NCBI GenBank assembly: GCA_030686995.1
Contig: CM060703.1
Span: 114,585,361-114,649,360 of the forward strand
DNA length: 64,000 nt
Origin: Artemisia argyi
Lineage: Eukaryota; Streptophyta; Magnoliopsida; Asterales; Asteraceae
Reading direction: 5' to 3'
Below, one piece after another: positions 9,746 through 21,517 of this stretch; the stretch's first letter is position 1, and the number at the start of each line of letters is the position of its first letter. A program made the translations under genes and the position numbers. The notes beneath the pieces were generated by a model. That model was not told the DNA's origin and ran no database searches. It worked only from the letters and a program-made list of their open reading frames with translations.

Positions 9746-11138
9746 TGATACGTGGGAATCGCACCAGGCTTTACCTCTCAAGGGATCTTGAGAAGCTTAC
9801 AACCCCCACCAGGCAGTGTACCGGGGGATAGTATAGTGATATGTACCGGGGGATTGATCGTTCAGCTAGGAGTAGTGTCGCTAGGATTAGAAAACCTAAT
9901 TACTAGTGCTAAAGATGAGAGATGATTATTTTTGTGTTTTTATGAAAGCAAGTAAAATCTCGGGTTTGAAGGATTTGGGCGGAATTAGTTGCTAGTCAAC
10001 TAACCTAATACTAAGATGCAATCAAAATAAAATACTAGAAATGAAAATAAACTAAATTATACTAAGGTTGTGAGCAATAAGTGGAGAAAATGTGTTTACT
10101 TAGATTTCACTACTCCCTAGACATCTTTTACACGTTAATTACTTGTTATACTTGTGTGGATGACGGATTGTATTCCTTAATACCATTCATGGGGTGGCGC
10201 ACTTACTTCCCCAATCCTATGAGTGCCTACTTCACTCCTATGTCGAGCCGGCTAAGAAGCTCCTAACATGGGATAATTAGAATTTACTCATGGATTAAAT
10301 ACAACCAATAAAACCTAGTGCACATCGGTTCATGTTTCCTAAGACGTTCAAGCATGTTACCATTTGGAGATCTGTCAGTTTTCTTAAGCCTAACATCGAT
10401 ATCATTCACCCAATACAACCATAAACAAGTAATCAACACATAATTAACATCTAGGTTTCATTAGATCTAAGCAAACACAAGATAGATCTAGCCTAGCATG
10501 ATGGAATTAAGACAAGAACAAGATATAAACAACCAACACATAGACATATTGATTGAATTAAAAGAACACTTATCTCAATTACACATGAAAGGGTTCAAGG
10601 GCTGAGAACCCTTGAAAAACCTGTAAAATTCGTACTAAGTTCGGCCTTAGGGTTTCTCCAAAACTTCCTCTCTTAATGTGTAAAAATTAGAAAACTATAT
10701 ATAGGAAATAGGGGTTGACGGCGTCAAGACCAAATTGGTGACGCCGTCATCTCGCCGCCAAAATACTTCTCGGACTGCCTTGATCTACTTCTGACGCCGT
10801 CAAGTGTTATGTGTTTCCAGGCCGTCATGCATTTTACTCTTGACGCCCTTCCTTGTGACGCCGTCAATTCTGTACTGGGTCGTCATGAAAATTACTCGTG
10901 ACGCCGTCAAAAATTTACTCTTGACGCCTTCACCTACTGTTCCTAGCTTGGAAAATTGAGACTTTGCCGTTTTCTTCACTTTTATGCTCCAAAAACGTCC
11001 AAAATGCCTTCTTTTCCAGATTTCACTCCCAAAGTACCTAAAATCACAAAAGGAACGATTTAGGGCAATATTTGATCAAATAAATTCAATTCCGGTCTTT
11101 AATGACCCCCTAAAAGTGGTTCATTTTTTGCCTCATCA
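9746..11138 (-). repeat. T1 3' LTR
   Basis: A 1,393-bp LTR. Read on the minus strand it starts TGATGAGGC at 11138 and ends CACGTATCA at 9746. The TGACG palindrome array lies at about 10739-10930, and a CTATATATAG box at 10695-10704 follows it in transcription order. A CTCAAG...CTTGAG inverted repeat and the CACTGCCTGG block sit near the downstream end, as in all family LTRs. Confidence 0.9.
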
Positions 11139-13624
11139 TATACCCTTACACTTGAGATTTGCTTGTCCTCTAGCAAATGCGCTTTTATTCTAGTCAAAAT
11201 ACAAGTTAGAGGTCATTTAACACAAATATAAAAGTAATTACAACAAATAATCGTTCCACTAAAGACCAATAGACAAGCACGGAGGTCATACACAAGCACC
11301 TCACAAATAGTGTTTAGATACTCACATCTCTCGGGTGTAATAAAGTATAAATTACAATATGGAAACGGAAGATATCTCTCACTACCTGTCATAGCAAAAT
11401 AGATTACCATAGGCTTGGGAAAGGATCAAACCTCCACCACATGGCGTAAGCACCTAGGATAAACTATCAAAGAGGTCTTTTAAAGGGTTGTAACGTTAGG
11501 TTTAGGGATATGAAATACACGGTTTTGTTGGATATAGGCAGTCTTTACTGGTGGCGAGTTAACAATCTTGGTTAATTACATGTACAATATGGCGTTGCTA
11601 AGCCAAGACTAGACTCGACTTAAGCTAATAAATGAAAAATAACAAAAACATAAGATAAACATAGAATGAAACGGGATGGTAGTCCGTATATTTTTTCTCT
11701 TTCACTTTTTTTCTATTTTTTTTTCTTTTTCTTGTTTTTTCGATTTTTTTTTTTTTTTTTTTTTTTTTTTTGCATACACTGTTACCCTACCATCTAATAT
11801 AATACATCATAGGGGATGAGAATTCACTTTACACTTGAATTTTTACATACTTTACAATAAACTAATCTAATGACTCGAATTAAGAAAATCAAAACACTTG
11901 GAGTACTTTTAAGATTAACGTACATATGGGGGTAATAAATGATGTTCTTCCCCATTACTCCATAAATAAGTACTTTACCCATGAGTCCCAATCGTCCCAA
12001 AACAATATGTACAAGGATATGACTCGACTTAGCAACCATGTAATCAATTAGATAGTTAACTTAGGGTTTAACAAATAACAATAATGCACTAAAGATGAGT
12101 GCATACACGGAAGGTTAAGGCGATTTGGGTGTACATTTAAGTGGGGTGTAACAAATTCTTCCTTTAAGTAAGATGCTTAAAGTTAGAAACGAAAAGATAG
12201 GCTCGGAGGGGTGTACTAGGGGTTTCGTGTACTAAAAATGAGTACAACGCTAAGGGTGTGGGAAAAATTAGTTGACTTAAGTAGTCAAGCAATATGACTT
12301 AAATGGTCAAGAAATTATAATACGGGTTTAACACAAGGGCGATCCTAATGCCTCTTATCATGTAGTAAATCCTACTACACGAATGTACTCTCACTAGCGG
12401 TATTGGGATGCATCACTAACGCAAGTTCTAGAATCTAAATGCTACCGGTACACTCATAAGCACTAATAGTAAATGCTTTTCCTATCAAATCTAAAGGCGA
12501 ACCTCACATATTTGGGTGGAAAATTTTTCTGAATATACGGTTATGTGCTAGTCATACAATCTCCTATCCATGAGACGCTTGCTATGGCTAAAGTTTCACT
12601 CCTAAATGTTGTAAAGAATTTTAAATTTGGCGCTAAAATTGCACTAACAAGTGTTTCTTATAGTTTTATTACACATCTACCATCAAACAAAGCAAACTCA
12701 AGCAAAAGTGTATTTGTAAGGTAACATCATTTTACCCTCCCCTTACACTTAAGATGAACATTGTCCCCAATATTCAAGTAAAGAATGTAAAAGTGAAATA
12801 AGTAAAACAAATGAAATCAAATACTCCCCTGATTCACTCCGTATGGATAATTAGGTGGCCAGGTTAAATCTTCCTCCAAGAAAATGAACAATCAAAGCTT
12901 CCCTTCCAGAATATAAATCATCTTCTTGTCATACATAACCTGTAGATCCTGAGAAAACAAACAAGACAACCTCGCATAAAATCGGCGGCATCCTATATAA
13001 GTTACTAAATCCTAGAAAACAAAGTAAGATATAATGCTTGTGGAATGAAGTTTGCAGATTTCCTGGAGATTATAAAACTTAATAATTCAACAAAAACTTT
13101 AAGACTCCGTTAGAAAAACAAAACTGGTAAAATTTCCAGATTTTTACCCGTGACGCCGTCAAGAGTAAACTCGTGACGCCGTCAGGATTGACCTGCAGAA
13201 GTTCTTATGTTAAGTTTCTGGAAAATTTCTGGAAAAACTTGGTCCTACTTCCTGGAAAATCCTGCAAAACTTCATTATGACTCAATACAAGCATTTGACT
13301 CTAACAAATACGAATATACATGTTCATTTAATATTGTGGAGAATCATGATCGGTTTGTTTCTTAAAAACATATTTGGGGTTTCCCCTTACACTTATCTTT
13401 TGCAAAAATACCTTTAGGTGGAGTTAAGAGTAGGCCAAAACAACAAAGTAAAGTATTTCCACTTTTTAATTGAGAAACATGATCTACCAACAATAAAAAT
13501 AAAGCATGCATACGGAAGCAAATAACAAACAAACAAAAAATGAAAATCACACAAAGCATGGGTTGCCTCCCAAGAAGCACTTTTCTTTATTTACGAGTCT
13601 TGTAGCTAGACTCGAGGTCATGGG
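11139..13624 (-). other. T1 structured non-coding 3' module
   Basis: About 2.5 kb with no supported gene. In transcription order it holds: hairpin TTGGGAGGCAACCCA (13573-13559), two TGACG palindromes (13174-13184 and 13151-13161), hairpin GAATATTG/CAATGTTC (12775-12756), the TTCG-loop/alternative hairpin pair (12389-12361), twin hairpins (12246-12228 and 12103-12085), and the A-rich loop hairpin (11795-11674). GTTGCTAAG/CTTAGCAAC long-range arms enclose the last. All have counterparts in T2, T3 and T4. The T-run at 11695-11772 is the A-rich loop. Confidence 0.7.
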
Positions 13625-14521
13625 TTACCGTGTATCGCTTATGCTCACATAACCAAGCGTGAGCCATCTAATAGTCGCTTCATCTTTCTTATACTCATCT
13701 CCTAACTCTAGACATCCCCGATAGTATCTTTTATTCTTTTCATGAGTATACTTAACCCCTTTTCTCTTATCATTCTCACTTAGCATTTCTATGGGCGGAT
13801 ACCTACTACACTTCTCCATGGAAAAATCCTTGAACCTAGGGTGTGTGCGGGGCATTTGGTAGACAAAATCTTCATCCCTATCCGAGAATGTAATTAACCC
13901 TTCTATGAGTTTTTCATCGAGGTTGGTCAACCGTTTGAAAGGTCTTCCAAACACAACTTGGGTCAACTTATCATCAATAAATTCTCCTAGATTCTCCATA
14001 ACCATGAACTCAACAAGATAAACCAAGCTTCCTACAAACACATGCAATGGTATTGCCCTAGCAATAATGTTTTCTCCTTTGTATTATAACTCATCTACCA
14101 TGATTTTATTATATTCATTACGCGAGATTATGTTCATTGGGAGAGATGAGTTAAGATAGGCGTTAAAGCTCTTAAATCCGATCTTATAAGGAAATTGCAT
14201 GTTGAATGAACTATCACACTCAATCCTAGTTCTAGGGTCAATATACCTAAGAGGGTTTATTTCCTCTTCCATCCTATTCTCATTAATTACATCACCATCA
14301 TCAAGATCCTCATCGGAGTTTGAATAGTAAAAAGGACTAGCCCTACGGTCATCATCATGATCAGACTCCTCTAACTCAAAATTATTGTTAAAGTGGTGGT
14401 TGGGCGAGAGGTTAGGCGGGTTCTCATTCTCAACTAAAGGGAGTGGGGCGGGCATTTGGAAAATCCTACGACGAAAAACACGAATAACAGGAATCAAACG
14501 ATCAATGTTGTTGTTATCCAT
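13625..14521 (-). pseudogene. T1 retropepsin-like protein, active-site Asp lost, one stop
   Basis: A single frame from an ATG at 14521 to 13625 with one TAA (14086-14084), so about 298 codons. The N-terminal 100 residues are acidic and Pro/Asn-rich (HDDDRR, DEDLDDGD). Residues about 115-210 look like a retropepsin-type fold of Athila/Tat elements. The expected Asp-Ser/Thr-Gly region reads AYLNSSLPMNIIS, with Asn at the catalytic place; after the stop, QVVFGRPF matches the second conserved block. The C-terminus (KRKGVKYTHEKNKRYYRGCLELG) is charged. Probably catalytically dead, perhaps a capsid- or RNA-associated remnant. Start chosen as the first ATG after the primer-binding site. Confidence 0.65.
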
Positions 14522-14662
14522 CGAAAGAGTTTAAGAACAAAGGAAACAAAGAAATAAGATAGACTAAAGAAACCTAAAAATAAAAATAAAATCTTACTAG
14601 AAAGGAATCTAGCAAGTAGACCTAATAAAAAGAAATCCTAACCTAGACAATAACTATTCCCA

Positions 14663-14680
14663 GGGCTGCGGCGCCAAAAA
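14663..14680 (-). promoter_or_regulatory. T1 primer-binding site (tRNA-Asp)
   Basis: Just inside the 5' LTR on the minus strand, TTTTTGGCGCCGCAGCCCTGG complements the 3' end of plant tRNA-Asp imperfectly. Closer versions occur at the same place in T2 (21354-21371) and T3 (37549-37565). It sets the element's direction and primes minus-strand DNA synthesis. Confidence 0.7.
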
Positions 14681-14682
14681 CT

Positions 14683-16082
14683 TGATACGTGGGAATCGCA
14701 CCAGGCTTTACCTCTCAAGTGATCTTGAGAAGCTTACAACCCCCACCAGGCAGTGTACCTGATCGTTGTAGTATAGTATAGTGATAAGTACCGGGGGATT
14801 GATTGTTCAGCTAGGAATAGTGTTGCTAGGATTAGAAAACCTAATTACTAGTGCTAAAGATGAGAGATGATTATTTTTGTGTTTTTATGAAAGCAAGTAA
14901 AATCTCGGGTTTGAAGGATTTGGGCGGAATTAGTTGCTAGTCAACTAACCCAATACTAAGATGCAATCAAAATAAAATACTAGAAATGAAAATAAACTAA
15001 ATTATACTAAGGTTGAGAGCAATAAGTGGAGAAAATGTGTTTACTTAGATTTCACTACTCCCTAGACATCTTTTACACGTTAATTACTTGTTAAGGTTGC
15101 ATGGATGACGGATTGTATTCCTTAATACCATTCATGGGGTGGCGCACTTACTTCCCCAATCCTATGAGTGCCTACTTCACTCCTATGTCGAGCCGGCTAA
15201 GAAGCTCCTAACATGGGATCATTAGAATTTACTCATGCATTAAATACAACCAATAAAACCTAGTGCACATCGGTTCATGTTTCCTAAGACGTTCAAGCAT
15301 GTTACCATTTGGAGATCTGCCAGTTTTCTTAAGCCTAACATCGAAATCATTCACCCAATACAACCATAAACAAGTAATCAACACATAATTAACATCTAGG
15401 TTTCATTAGATCTATGCAAACACAAGATAGATCTAGCCTAGCATGATGGAATTAAGACAAGAACAAGATATAGACAACCAACACATAGACATATTGATTG
15501 AATTAAAAGAACACTTATCTCAATTACACATGAAAGGGTTCAAGGGCTGAGAACCCTTGAAAAACCTGTAAAATTCGTACTAAGTTCGGCATTAGGGTTT
15601 CTCCAAAACTTCCTCTCTTAATGTGTAAAAATTAGAAAACTATATATAGGAAATAGGGGCTGACGGCATCAAGACCAAATTGGTGACGCCGTCATCTCGC
15701 CGCCAAAATACTTCTCGGACTGCCTTGATCTACTTCTGACGCCGTCAAGTGTTATGTGTTTCCAGGCCGTCATGCATTTTACTCTTGACGCCCTTCGTTG
15801 TAACGCCGTCAATTCTGTACTGGGTCGTCATGAAAATTACTCGTGACGCCGTCAAAAAATTACTCTTGACGCCGTCACCTACTGTTCCCAGCTTGGAAAA
15901 TTGAGACTTTGCCGTTTTCTTCACTTTTATGCTCCAAAACATCCAAAATGCCTTCTTTTCCAGATTTCACTCCCAAAGTACCTAAAATCACAAAAGGAAC
16001 GATTTAGGGCAATATTTGATCAAATAAATTCAATTCCGGGCTTAAATGACCCCCTAAAAGTGGTTCATTTTTCGCCTCATCA
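14683..16082 (-). repeat. T1 5' LTR
   Basis: A 1,400-bp LTR, TGATGAGGC (16082) to CACGTATCA (14683) on the minus strand. TGACG motifs cluster at 15661-15886 and a CTATATATAG box lies at 15640-15649. It matches the 3' LTR at 9746-11138 over its length. Confidence 0.9.
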
Positions 16083-16087
16083 AACAT

Positions 16088-16920
16088 GATTTGAGGAAGT
16101 TATATTGGTGGTCCAATATGAAGGCAGAGATTACCGATTATGTCCGTAAGTGTCTTACGTGTGCCAAAGTTAATGCCGAACATCAGAAACCGTCTGGTCT
16201 TCTATAGCAACATGAGATTCTTGAATGGAAATGGGAAATAATCACAATGGATTTTGTCACTAAACTTCCTAAGACTTCTACTGGATTTAATGGTATTTGG
16301 GTAATTGCGACCGATTGACAAAGTCTGCTAACTTTTTGCCGATCAGAGATAACTACAACATGGATAAGTTGACTAGGCTCTACGTGAAAGAGATAATACC
16401 TCGACACATAGAACCAGTGTCTATTATCGTCGACAGAGATAGCAGGTTTAACTCGAATTTTTGGAAGTCGCTTCAAGATTCGTTTCGCATGAATCTCGAC
16501 ATGAGTACCGCTTACCATCCACAAACCGATGGTCAAAGTGAGAGAACCATCTAGACATTAAAAGATATGCTTCGTGCATGTGCGATTGATTTCGGGAATA
16601 GATGGGATGTCCATTTGCTTTTGATTGAGTTTTCCTACAACAACAGTTATCACGCGAGTATTAAGGCTGCACCATTTGAGTCACTCTATGGTCATAAGTG
16701 TCGTTCACCCATTTGTTGGGATGAAGTGGGAGAAGCTCCGCTTATTGGTCCAGATTTAGTCCAAGAAACGACTGAGAAGATTGCACAGATTAAGCACCGA
16801 CTGAAAGTTGCTCGTGACCGACAGAAGAGTCACAGGGATGTGAGACGTAAACCCCTGGAGTGTCAGGTAGAGGATAAAGTTGAAAGTATCGCCGTGGAAA
16901 TGTGTGATCAAATTTGGTAA
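16088..16920 (+). pseudogene. Chromovirus integrase core
   Basis: Continues from 9745 after removal of T1. The zinc-binding Cys pair is in [16 protein letters not shown]. The core follows: MDFVTKLP (first Asp, near 16250), [12 protein letters not shown] (second Asp, near 16430) and [13 protein letters not shown] (Glu, near 16540). So D, D and E are all visible. A stop lies near 16207, a frame break near 16305, and a TAG at 16552-16554. Activity is lost. Confidence 0.83.
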
Positions 16921-17263
16921 GAGAGGAATGCTAAACCCCCGATATATTGGACCGTTCAAGATTTTGGACAGGATTGGTCCCGTGGCTTATAAGCTAGACT
17001 TACCACCAGAACTCAGCCGAGTTCACCCCACCTTCCATGTGTCGAATTTGAATAAGTGTTTGACCGATCAGATCGCTGTGATTCCACTTGATGAGATTCA
17101 GATTGATGAGCAATTGCATTTTGTCAAAGAGCCTGTTGAGATTATGGATCACGAGGTTAAGTGATTGAAGAAGAGTCGTATTCCTCTTGTGAAAGTTCGT
17201 TGGAATTCCAAGAGAGTACCTGAGTACACTTGGGAACGCGAGGATGAATTTAAATGCAAGTAA
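16880..17263 (+). pseudogene. Chromovirus integrase C-terminus with chromodomain
   Basis: A one-base frame change near 16880 leads into [25 protein letters not shown] (GPY/F module), then [11 protein letters not shown] chromodomain-like tail runs from about 17115: [14 protein letters not shown], a TGA at 17162-17164, then VKVRWNSKRVPEYTWERED to TAA at 17261-17263. The chromodomain targets integration to heterochromatin in this lineage; the aromatic residues (W, YTWE) are present. Confidence 0.8.
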
Positions 17264-17336
17264 CTAAATCTTTTCAAAGCCGGGACTGGTGACTTAAACT
17301 AAATCTGGGATGGATTTCCAAATATGATGTATGTGA

Positions 17337-18469
17337 TGTAACACCCGGTACTTTTCCTAAAACTAATTCTAGCCAAATATTTTATTTTACGTACCTAAAT
17401 ATTTTAAACTTTTAAATGCATGTTACTTAGGCTTGAGAAACTTGAGATATATGTGGAAACGAGAACTTTAGTACTTGGTTGACCAAGCACAACCTAAGAA
17501 ACTCGAATCGTATTGCATTTGCCAAATTTATTGAATTATATTGAGTTTGAGAGAAAAAAAAACTCTGAAGTTTATACTTGATTTTATGGGAAAAATGATT
17601 TCGTGAGCAATGGCGCATGTTTCGTAATTTTTCGAGTCCGGTTGCTATGTCGTTTGAGCCCCGAACCGTTTTCGTGAGAAGTTTTACTAATTGACAGGAA
17701 TGGCCCCTCGTATTAATTATCTTTTCCAACCCTCACTTTCATATTTTCATTTCAAATCCTCCCATTTTAATATATAAACCCTTAAATTATCATTTTTATT
17801 CATTTTCATATAATAAAACACACACACACCCAACATTCTCTCTCTCTCTCTCTCCCTTGCATTCACTGGCCGGCCACCACCCACCGAAACACCAGCAGAT
17901 ACCGGCGACGCCACCGGAAAAATTTTCCGGCGAACCCCTTTTGTTGTCGATTCGATAGATCAGTGTATTTTATTTATTTCTAGAGCTTTTTAGCTCGTAG
18001 CTCCCCTCGTAGCACACCCCACGTGCCACCACAAACCTCCGCCACCATCACCGAAGCGCCACCACCTTCCCCACCGCTTTCTCTCTCGGTATAACCCTCA
18101 CACGCGCCACCCTTTCCGTTATTTTTCATTTTATATGAAACCCTAGATTTTCAAATCTTTTATAAATCATTTTTATTGTTAAAATCGTTTATAAAAATCT
18201 TTTTAATAAATGTTTTTAAGCCTAAACTCGTGTGGATCTTGTTTATTTCCGCGACTCACCGAGCCAACTTGTTGTTGTTTTTACTTGTGATGACGTGGGA
18301 GTATATATTTTTGATGTTAGATGTTATTTGAGGGTCCGTTTCGTTGTTTGTCCCTCGGCCATGAGCCATGACCCAAGTGGGTCAACCACGACTCGATACG
18401 AGTCATGGTGGGGTGATGAGAAGATGGTTGTGTTCAGTTTGTATTCATATTTAATTTGGATTTGGTTGT
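17337..18469 (+). repeat. Chromovirus 3' LTR, left part
   Basis: It starts TGTAACACCC, the exact complement of the far end GGGTGTTACA at 32051-32060. A likely TATA box (TATATAAA, 17771-17778) is followed by a CT repeat (17838-17856) and a CCGGAAAA-A-TTTTCCGG hairpin (17914-17930). Palindromes TGACCCA-AG-TGGGTCA (18369-18384) and GACTCG-ATA-CGAGTC (18390-18404) follow. The LTR breaks off at the T2 TSD gttgt (18465-18469). The reading at 18232-18510 crosses into T2 and is not a gene. Confidence 0.85.
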
Positions 18470-19392
18470 TGATGAAGCGAAAAGTGTACTGCTTTTGGGG
18501 GGTCATTTAAGGCCAAAGTCGAGATTATTTGATCAAATGTTGCCCTAAATCGTTCCTTTTGTCATTTTAGGTACTTTTGAGAGGAAATTTACAAAAGGAA
18601 ACATTTTGGACGTTTTTGGAGCGAAAAAGTGAAGAAAACGACAAAGTCTCAAAAGCATGCTGGAAATTGCACTTGACGGCGTCACAAGGTGCTAGTGACG
18701 GGGTCATGAGTTGACAAAAGGGTGGATAAATCAATTATACATGACGCACTAGAATGTTTGGCGAAGGGGTCGTGACGGCATCACGTACAAAATTGTCAAA
18801 TCCATCAAGAGTGACTACAAAGAGTGACGGCCCAGAACCCATAAAAAGTGACGGCGTCATATGTGGATCTAGGCAATACGAGTTTGTTTTGGCGGCGAGT
18901 TGACGACGTCACACATTACTCTTGATGCCGTCAGAAGACAAAATCTATATATAATTTTCTAGTTTTCATTCATTATGTGCAACTTTGAGGGAATAAACCC
19001 TAGACGAATTTTACAGCTTTTTCAAGGGTTTCAACCCTCTGTTTCTTCCATGCTTAATTGAAGATAAGTACTTTACCAAATCATTCAATATGTCTATGTG
19101 TTGTTTGATTATATCTTACGCTTGTCTTCTCTTTAATATGCTAGGCTAGGTTTTCCTTGTGTTTGCTTAGATGTAATGAAACTTAGATAATGATTATGGG
19201 TTGGTTGTTTGTTTATAATTGTTGTGGATGAATGAATTCGATGTTAGGCTTAAGAAAACTGGAAGACTTCCAATTGGTAACTTGCTTGAACGTCTTAAGA
19301 AACATGATCGGAGGTGTACTAGGATATATTGGTTGTATTAAATGCGTAGGTAACTACTAATGAGGCCATGTTAGGAGCTAGTAGTCGGCTCG
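18470..19392 (+). repeat. T2 5' LTR, left part
   Basis: It starts TGATGAAGCG. The TGACG-type array runs at about 18673-18930 (several copies decayed, e.g. TGACGGGGTCA), with the TATATATAA box near 18944-18953. It is interrupted at 19392 by the solo LTR and resumes at 20829. Confidence 0.87.
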
Positions 19393-20823
19393 TGATGAGG
19401 CGAAAAGTGAACCGTTTTTAAGGGGTCATTTAAGCCCGAAGTTGTGATTATTTGATCAAATATTGCCTTAAATCGTTCATTTTGTCATTTAGGTACTTTT
19501 GGAGTGAAATCTGGAAAAGGAAGCATTTTGGACGTTTTTGGAGCATAAAAGTGAAGAAAACGGCAAAGTCTTAATTTTCCTTGCTGGGAACAGTACCTGA
19601 CGGCGTCAAGAGATTCTACATGACGGCGTCAAGAGTAACAAAAGAGGTGGATATGGACAATACATGTGACGTTCCAGAGAGTTTTGTGCATTGGATATGA
19701 CGGCGTCACCCAAGGCCGTCATGGTCCAAGTATTAGTGATGGCCTAGAAGAAATTTACACATGACGGCGTCACAATTAGATCTAGGCAATACGACTTCAT
19801 TATAGGCGGCGAGTTAACGGCGTCACATGTTTACACATGACACCGTCATCCTATAAAATCTATATATAGTTTTCTAAATTTCATTCATTAGTGTGCAACT
19901 TTGAGGGAAAAACCCTAGGTCAAATTTTCCAGCTTTTTCAAGGGTTTCAACCCTTTGAATCTTTCATGTTCAATTTGAGATAAGTACTCTTTCAATTCAA
20001 TCAATATGTCTATGTGTTGTTTGAATATATCTTACGCTTGTCTTCAATTTAACATGCTCGGCTAGATTTCTTTTGTGTTTGCTTAGATGTACTGAAACCT
20101 ATATATTAATTATGGGTTGATTGTTTGTTTATAGTTGTTATGGATGATTGTATTCGAAGTTAGGCTTAAGAAAACTGGCATACTTCTATTGGTAACTTGC
20201 TTGAACGTCTTAAGAGACATGATCGGAGGTGTACTACGATATTTGGTTGTATTTAATGGGTAGGAGAATTCTAATGATCTCGTGTTAGGAGCTTCTAACG
20301 GCTCGACATAGGAGTGAAGTAGGATCCTATAGAGTTAGGGAATATTGTACATGGCCCTACGACTAGTATTAAGGAATATGACCAGTCATCCATGCAATTG
20401 TAACAAGCTGTCAACCTATAAAAGATATCTAGGGAGTAATGAAATCTAAGTAAACACAACTTTCCCCATCATTGTTTACACCACTAGTATAATTAGTTTC
20501 ATTTTCATTTCTGTTATTTAATTTTGATTGCATTAGTAGTTAATTGGGTTAGTTGGCTAGCAACTAATTCTGCCCGTTCTTCCAAAACCCGAGATTATAA
20601 TTGCTTTTATAAAACATGAAAAGACAAAAAGAATCATCGCTCACCTTTAGACTTAGTTTAAGAGACTTTCTAATCCTAGCGAAACTATTCCTAAGTTGAA
20701 CGATCAATCCCCCAGTACTTGTCACTATACTTTACTACAACGATCAGGTACACTGCCTGGTGGGGGTTATAAGCTTCTCGAGATCCCTCGAGAGGTAAAG
20801 CCTGGTGCGATTCCCACGTATCA
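19393..20823 (+). mobile_element. Solo LTR of the TGACG family inside the T2 5' LTR
   Basis: A 1,431-bp LTR, TGATGAGGCG...CACGTATCA, with TSD gctcg (19388-19392) / gcttg (20824-20828, one mismatch). The palindrome array is at about 19598-19855 and the TCTATATATAG box at 19859-19869. No internal region is present, as expected after recombination between the two LTRs of a full element. Inserted in a relative's LTR, so the family has targeted or tolerated its own copies. Confidence 0.88.
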
Positions 20824-20828
20824 GCTTG

Positions 20829-21347
20829 ACATAAGAAGAGGTAGAAGCTTATAGAGTTAGGGAAGATCATACACGGCCCTACGAATGGTATTAAGGAATA
20901 TAACCCGTCATCCATGCAATTTTAACAAGCTAATCAACCTGTAAAAGATAGCTAAGGAGTAGTGAAATCTAAGTAAACACAATTTTCTCTCATTATTGTT
21001 TACACCACAAATTAGTTTAAGTTTAGTTTATTTTATTTTGATTGCATCTTTAGTTAACTGGGTTAGTTGACTAGAAACTAATTCCGCCCACTCTTTCCAA
21101 AAACCGAGATTTTACTTGATTTCCTTAAAATATAAAAATACAAAAAGAATCGTCCCTCACCTCTAGACCTAGTTTTAGTGAGTTTTAACCCTAGCGAACA
21201 CTATTCTTTGAGTTGAACGATCAATCCCCTGGTACTTGTCACTATACTATACTACAACGAACAGGTACACTGCCTGGTGGGGATTGCAAGCTTCTCAAGA
21301 TCCCTTGAGAGGTAAAACCTTTTGCGAGGGCGCAATTCCATGCATCA
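20829..21347 (+). repeat. T2 5' LTR, right part
   Basis: Continues the LTR after the solo-LTR insertion and ends with CCATGCATCA at 21347, next to the primer-binding site. It contains the CAGGTACACTGCCTGG block and the CTCAAG...CTTGAG inverted repeat common to the family. Confidence 0.87.
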
Positions 21348-21353
21348 AGTTTT

Positions 21354-21371
21354 TGGCTCCGCTGCCGGGGA
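21354..21371 (+). promoter_or_regulatory. T2 primer-binding site (tRNA-Asp)
   Basis: TGGCTCCGCTGCCGGGGA complements the 3' end of plant tRNA-Asp with few mismatches and stands 6 bases after the 5' LTR. tRNA-Asp priming is typical of Athila/Tat-type elements, which supports placing this family beside them. Confidence 0.75.
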
Positions 21372-21517
21372 ATAGTTATTGTCTAGGTTAAAATTTCTTT
21401 TTATTAGGTCTACTTGCTAGATTCCTTTCTAGTAAGATTTTTATTTTATTTTTATAGGTTTCTTTATTCTATCGTATTTCTTCATTCCTTTGTTCGTAAC
21501 CTTTGCCATCCGCCATC

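Larger units (their letters stand above)
9746..16082 (-). mobile_element. T1: TGACG-family non-autonomous LTR element, complete
   Basis: Bounded by TGATACGTGG at 9746 and CCTCATCA at 16082, with TSD accat (9741-9745) / aacat (16083-16087, one mismatch). It lies on the minus strand: 5' LTR 14683-16082, primer-binding site, a broken protease-like ORF, a non-coding structured region, then 3' LTR 9746-11138. It is 6,337 bp with no RT or integrase. The two LTRs are very alike by eye, with an indel near 9820-9835 and scattered substitutions, so insertion was fairly recent relative to the chromovirus host. Confidence 0.9.

Noticed and set aside
18232..18510. Small ORF at the chromovirus LTR/T2 border
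   Set aside because: It crosses an insertion junction and so cannot be an old gene.
18470..19400. Tandem LTRs as a direct LTR duplication
   Set aside because: The second LTR has its own near-perfect TSD (gctcg/gcttg) and the first resumes after it, so it is a nested solo LTR.
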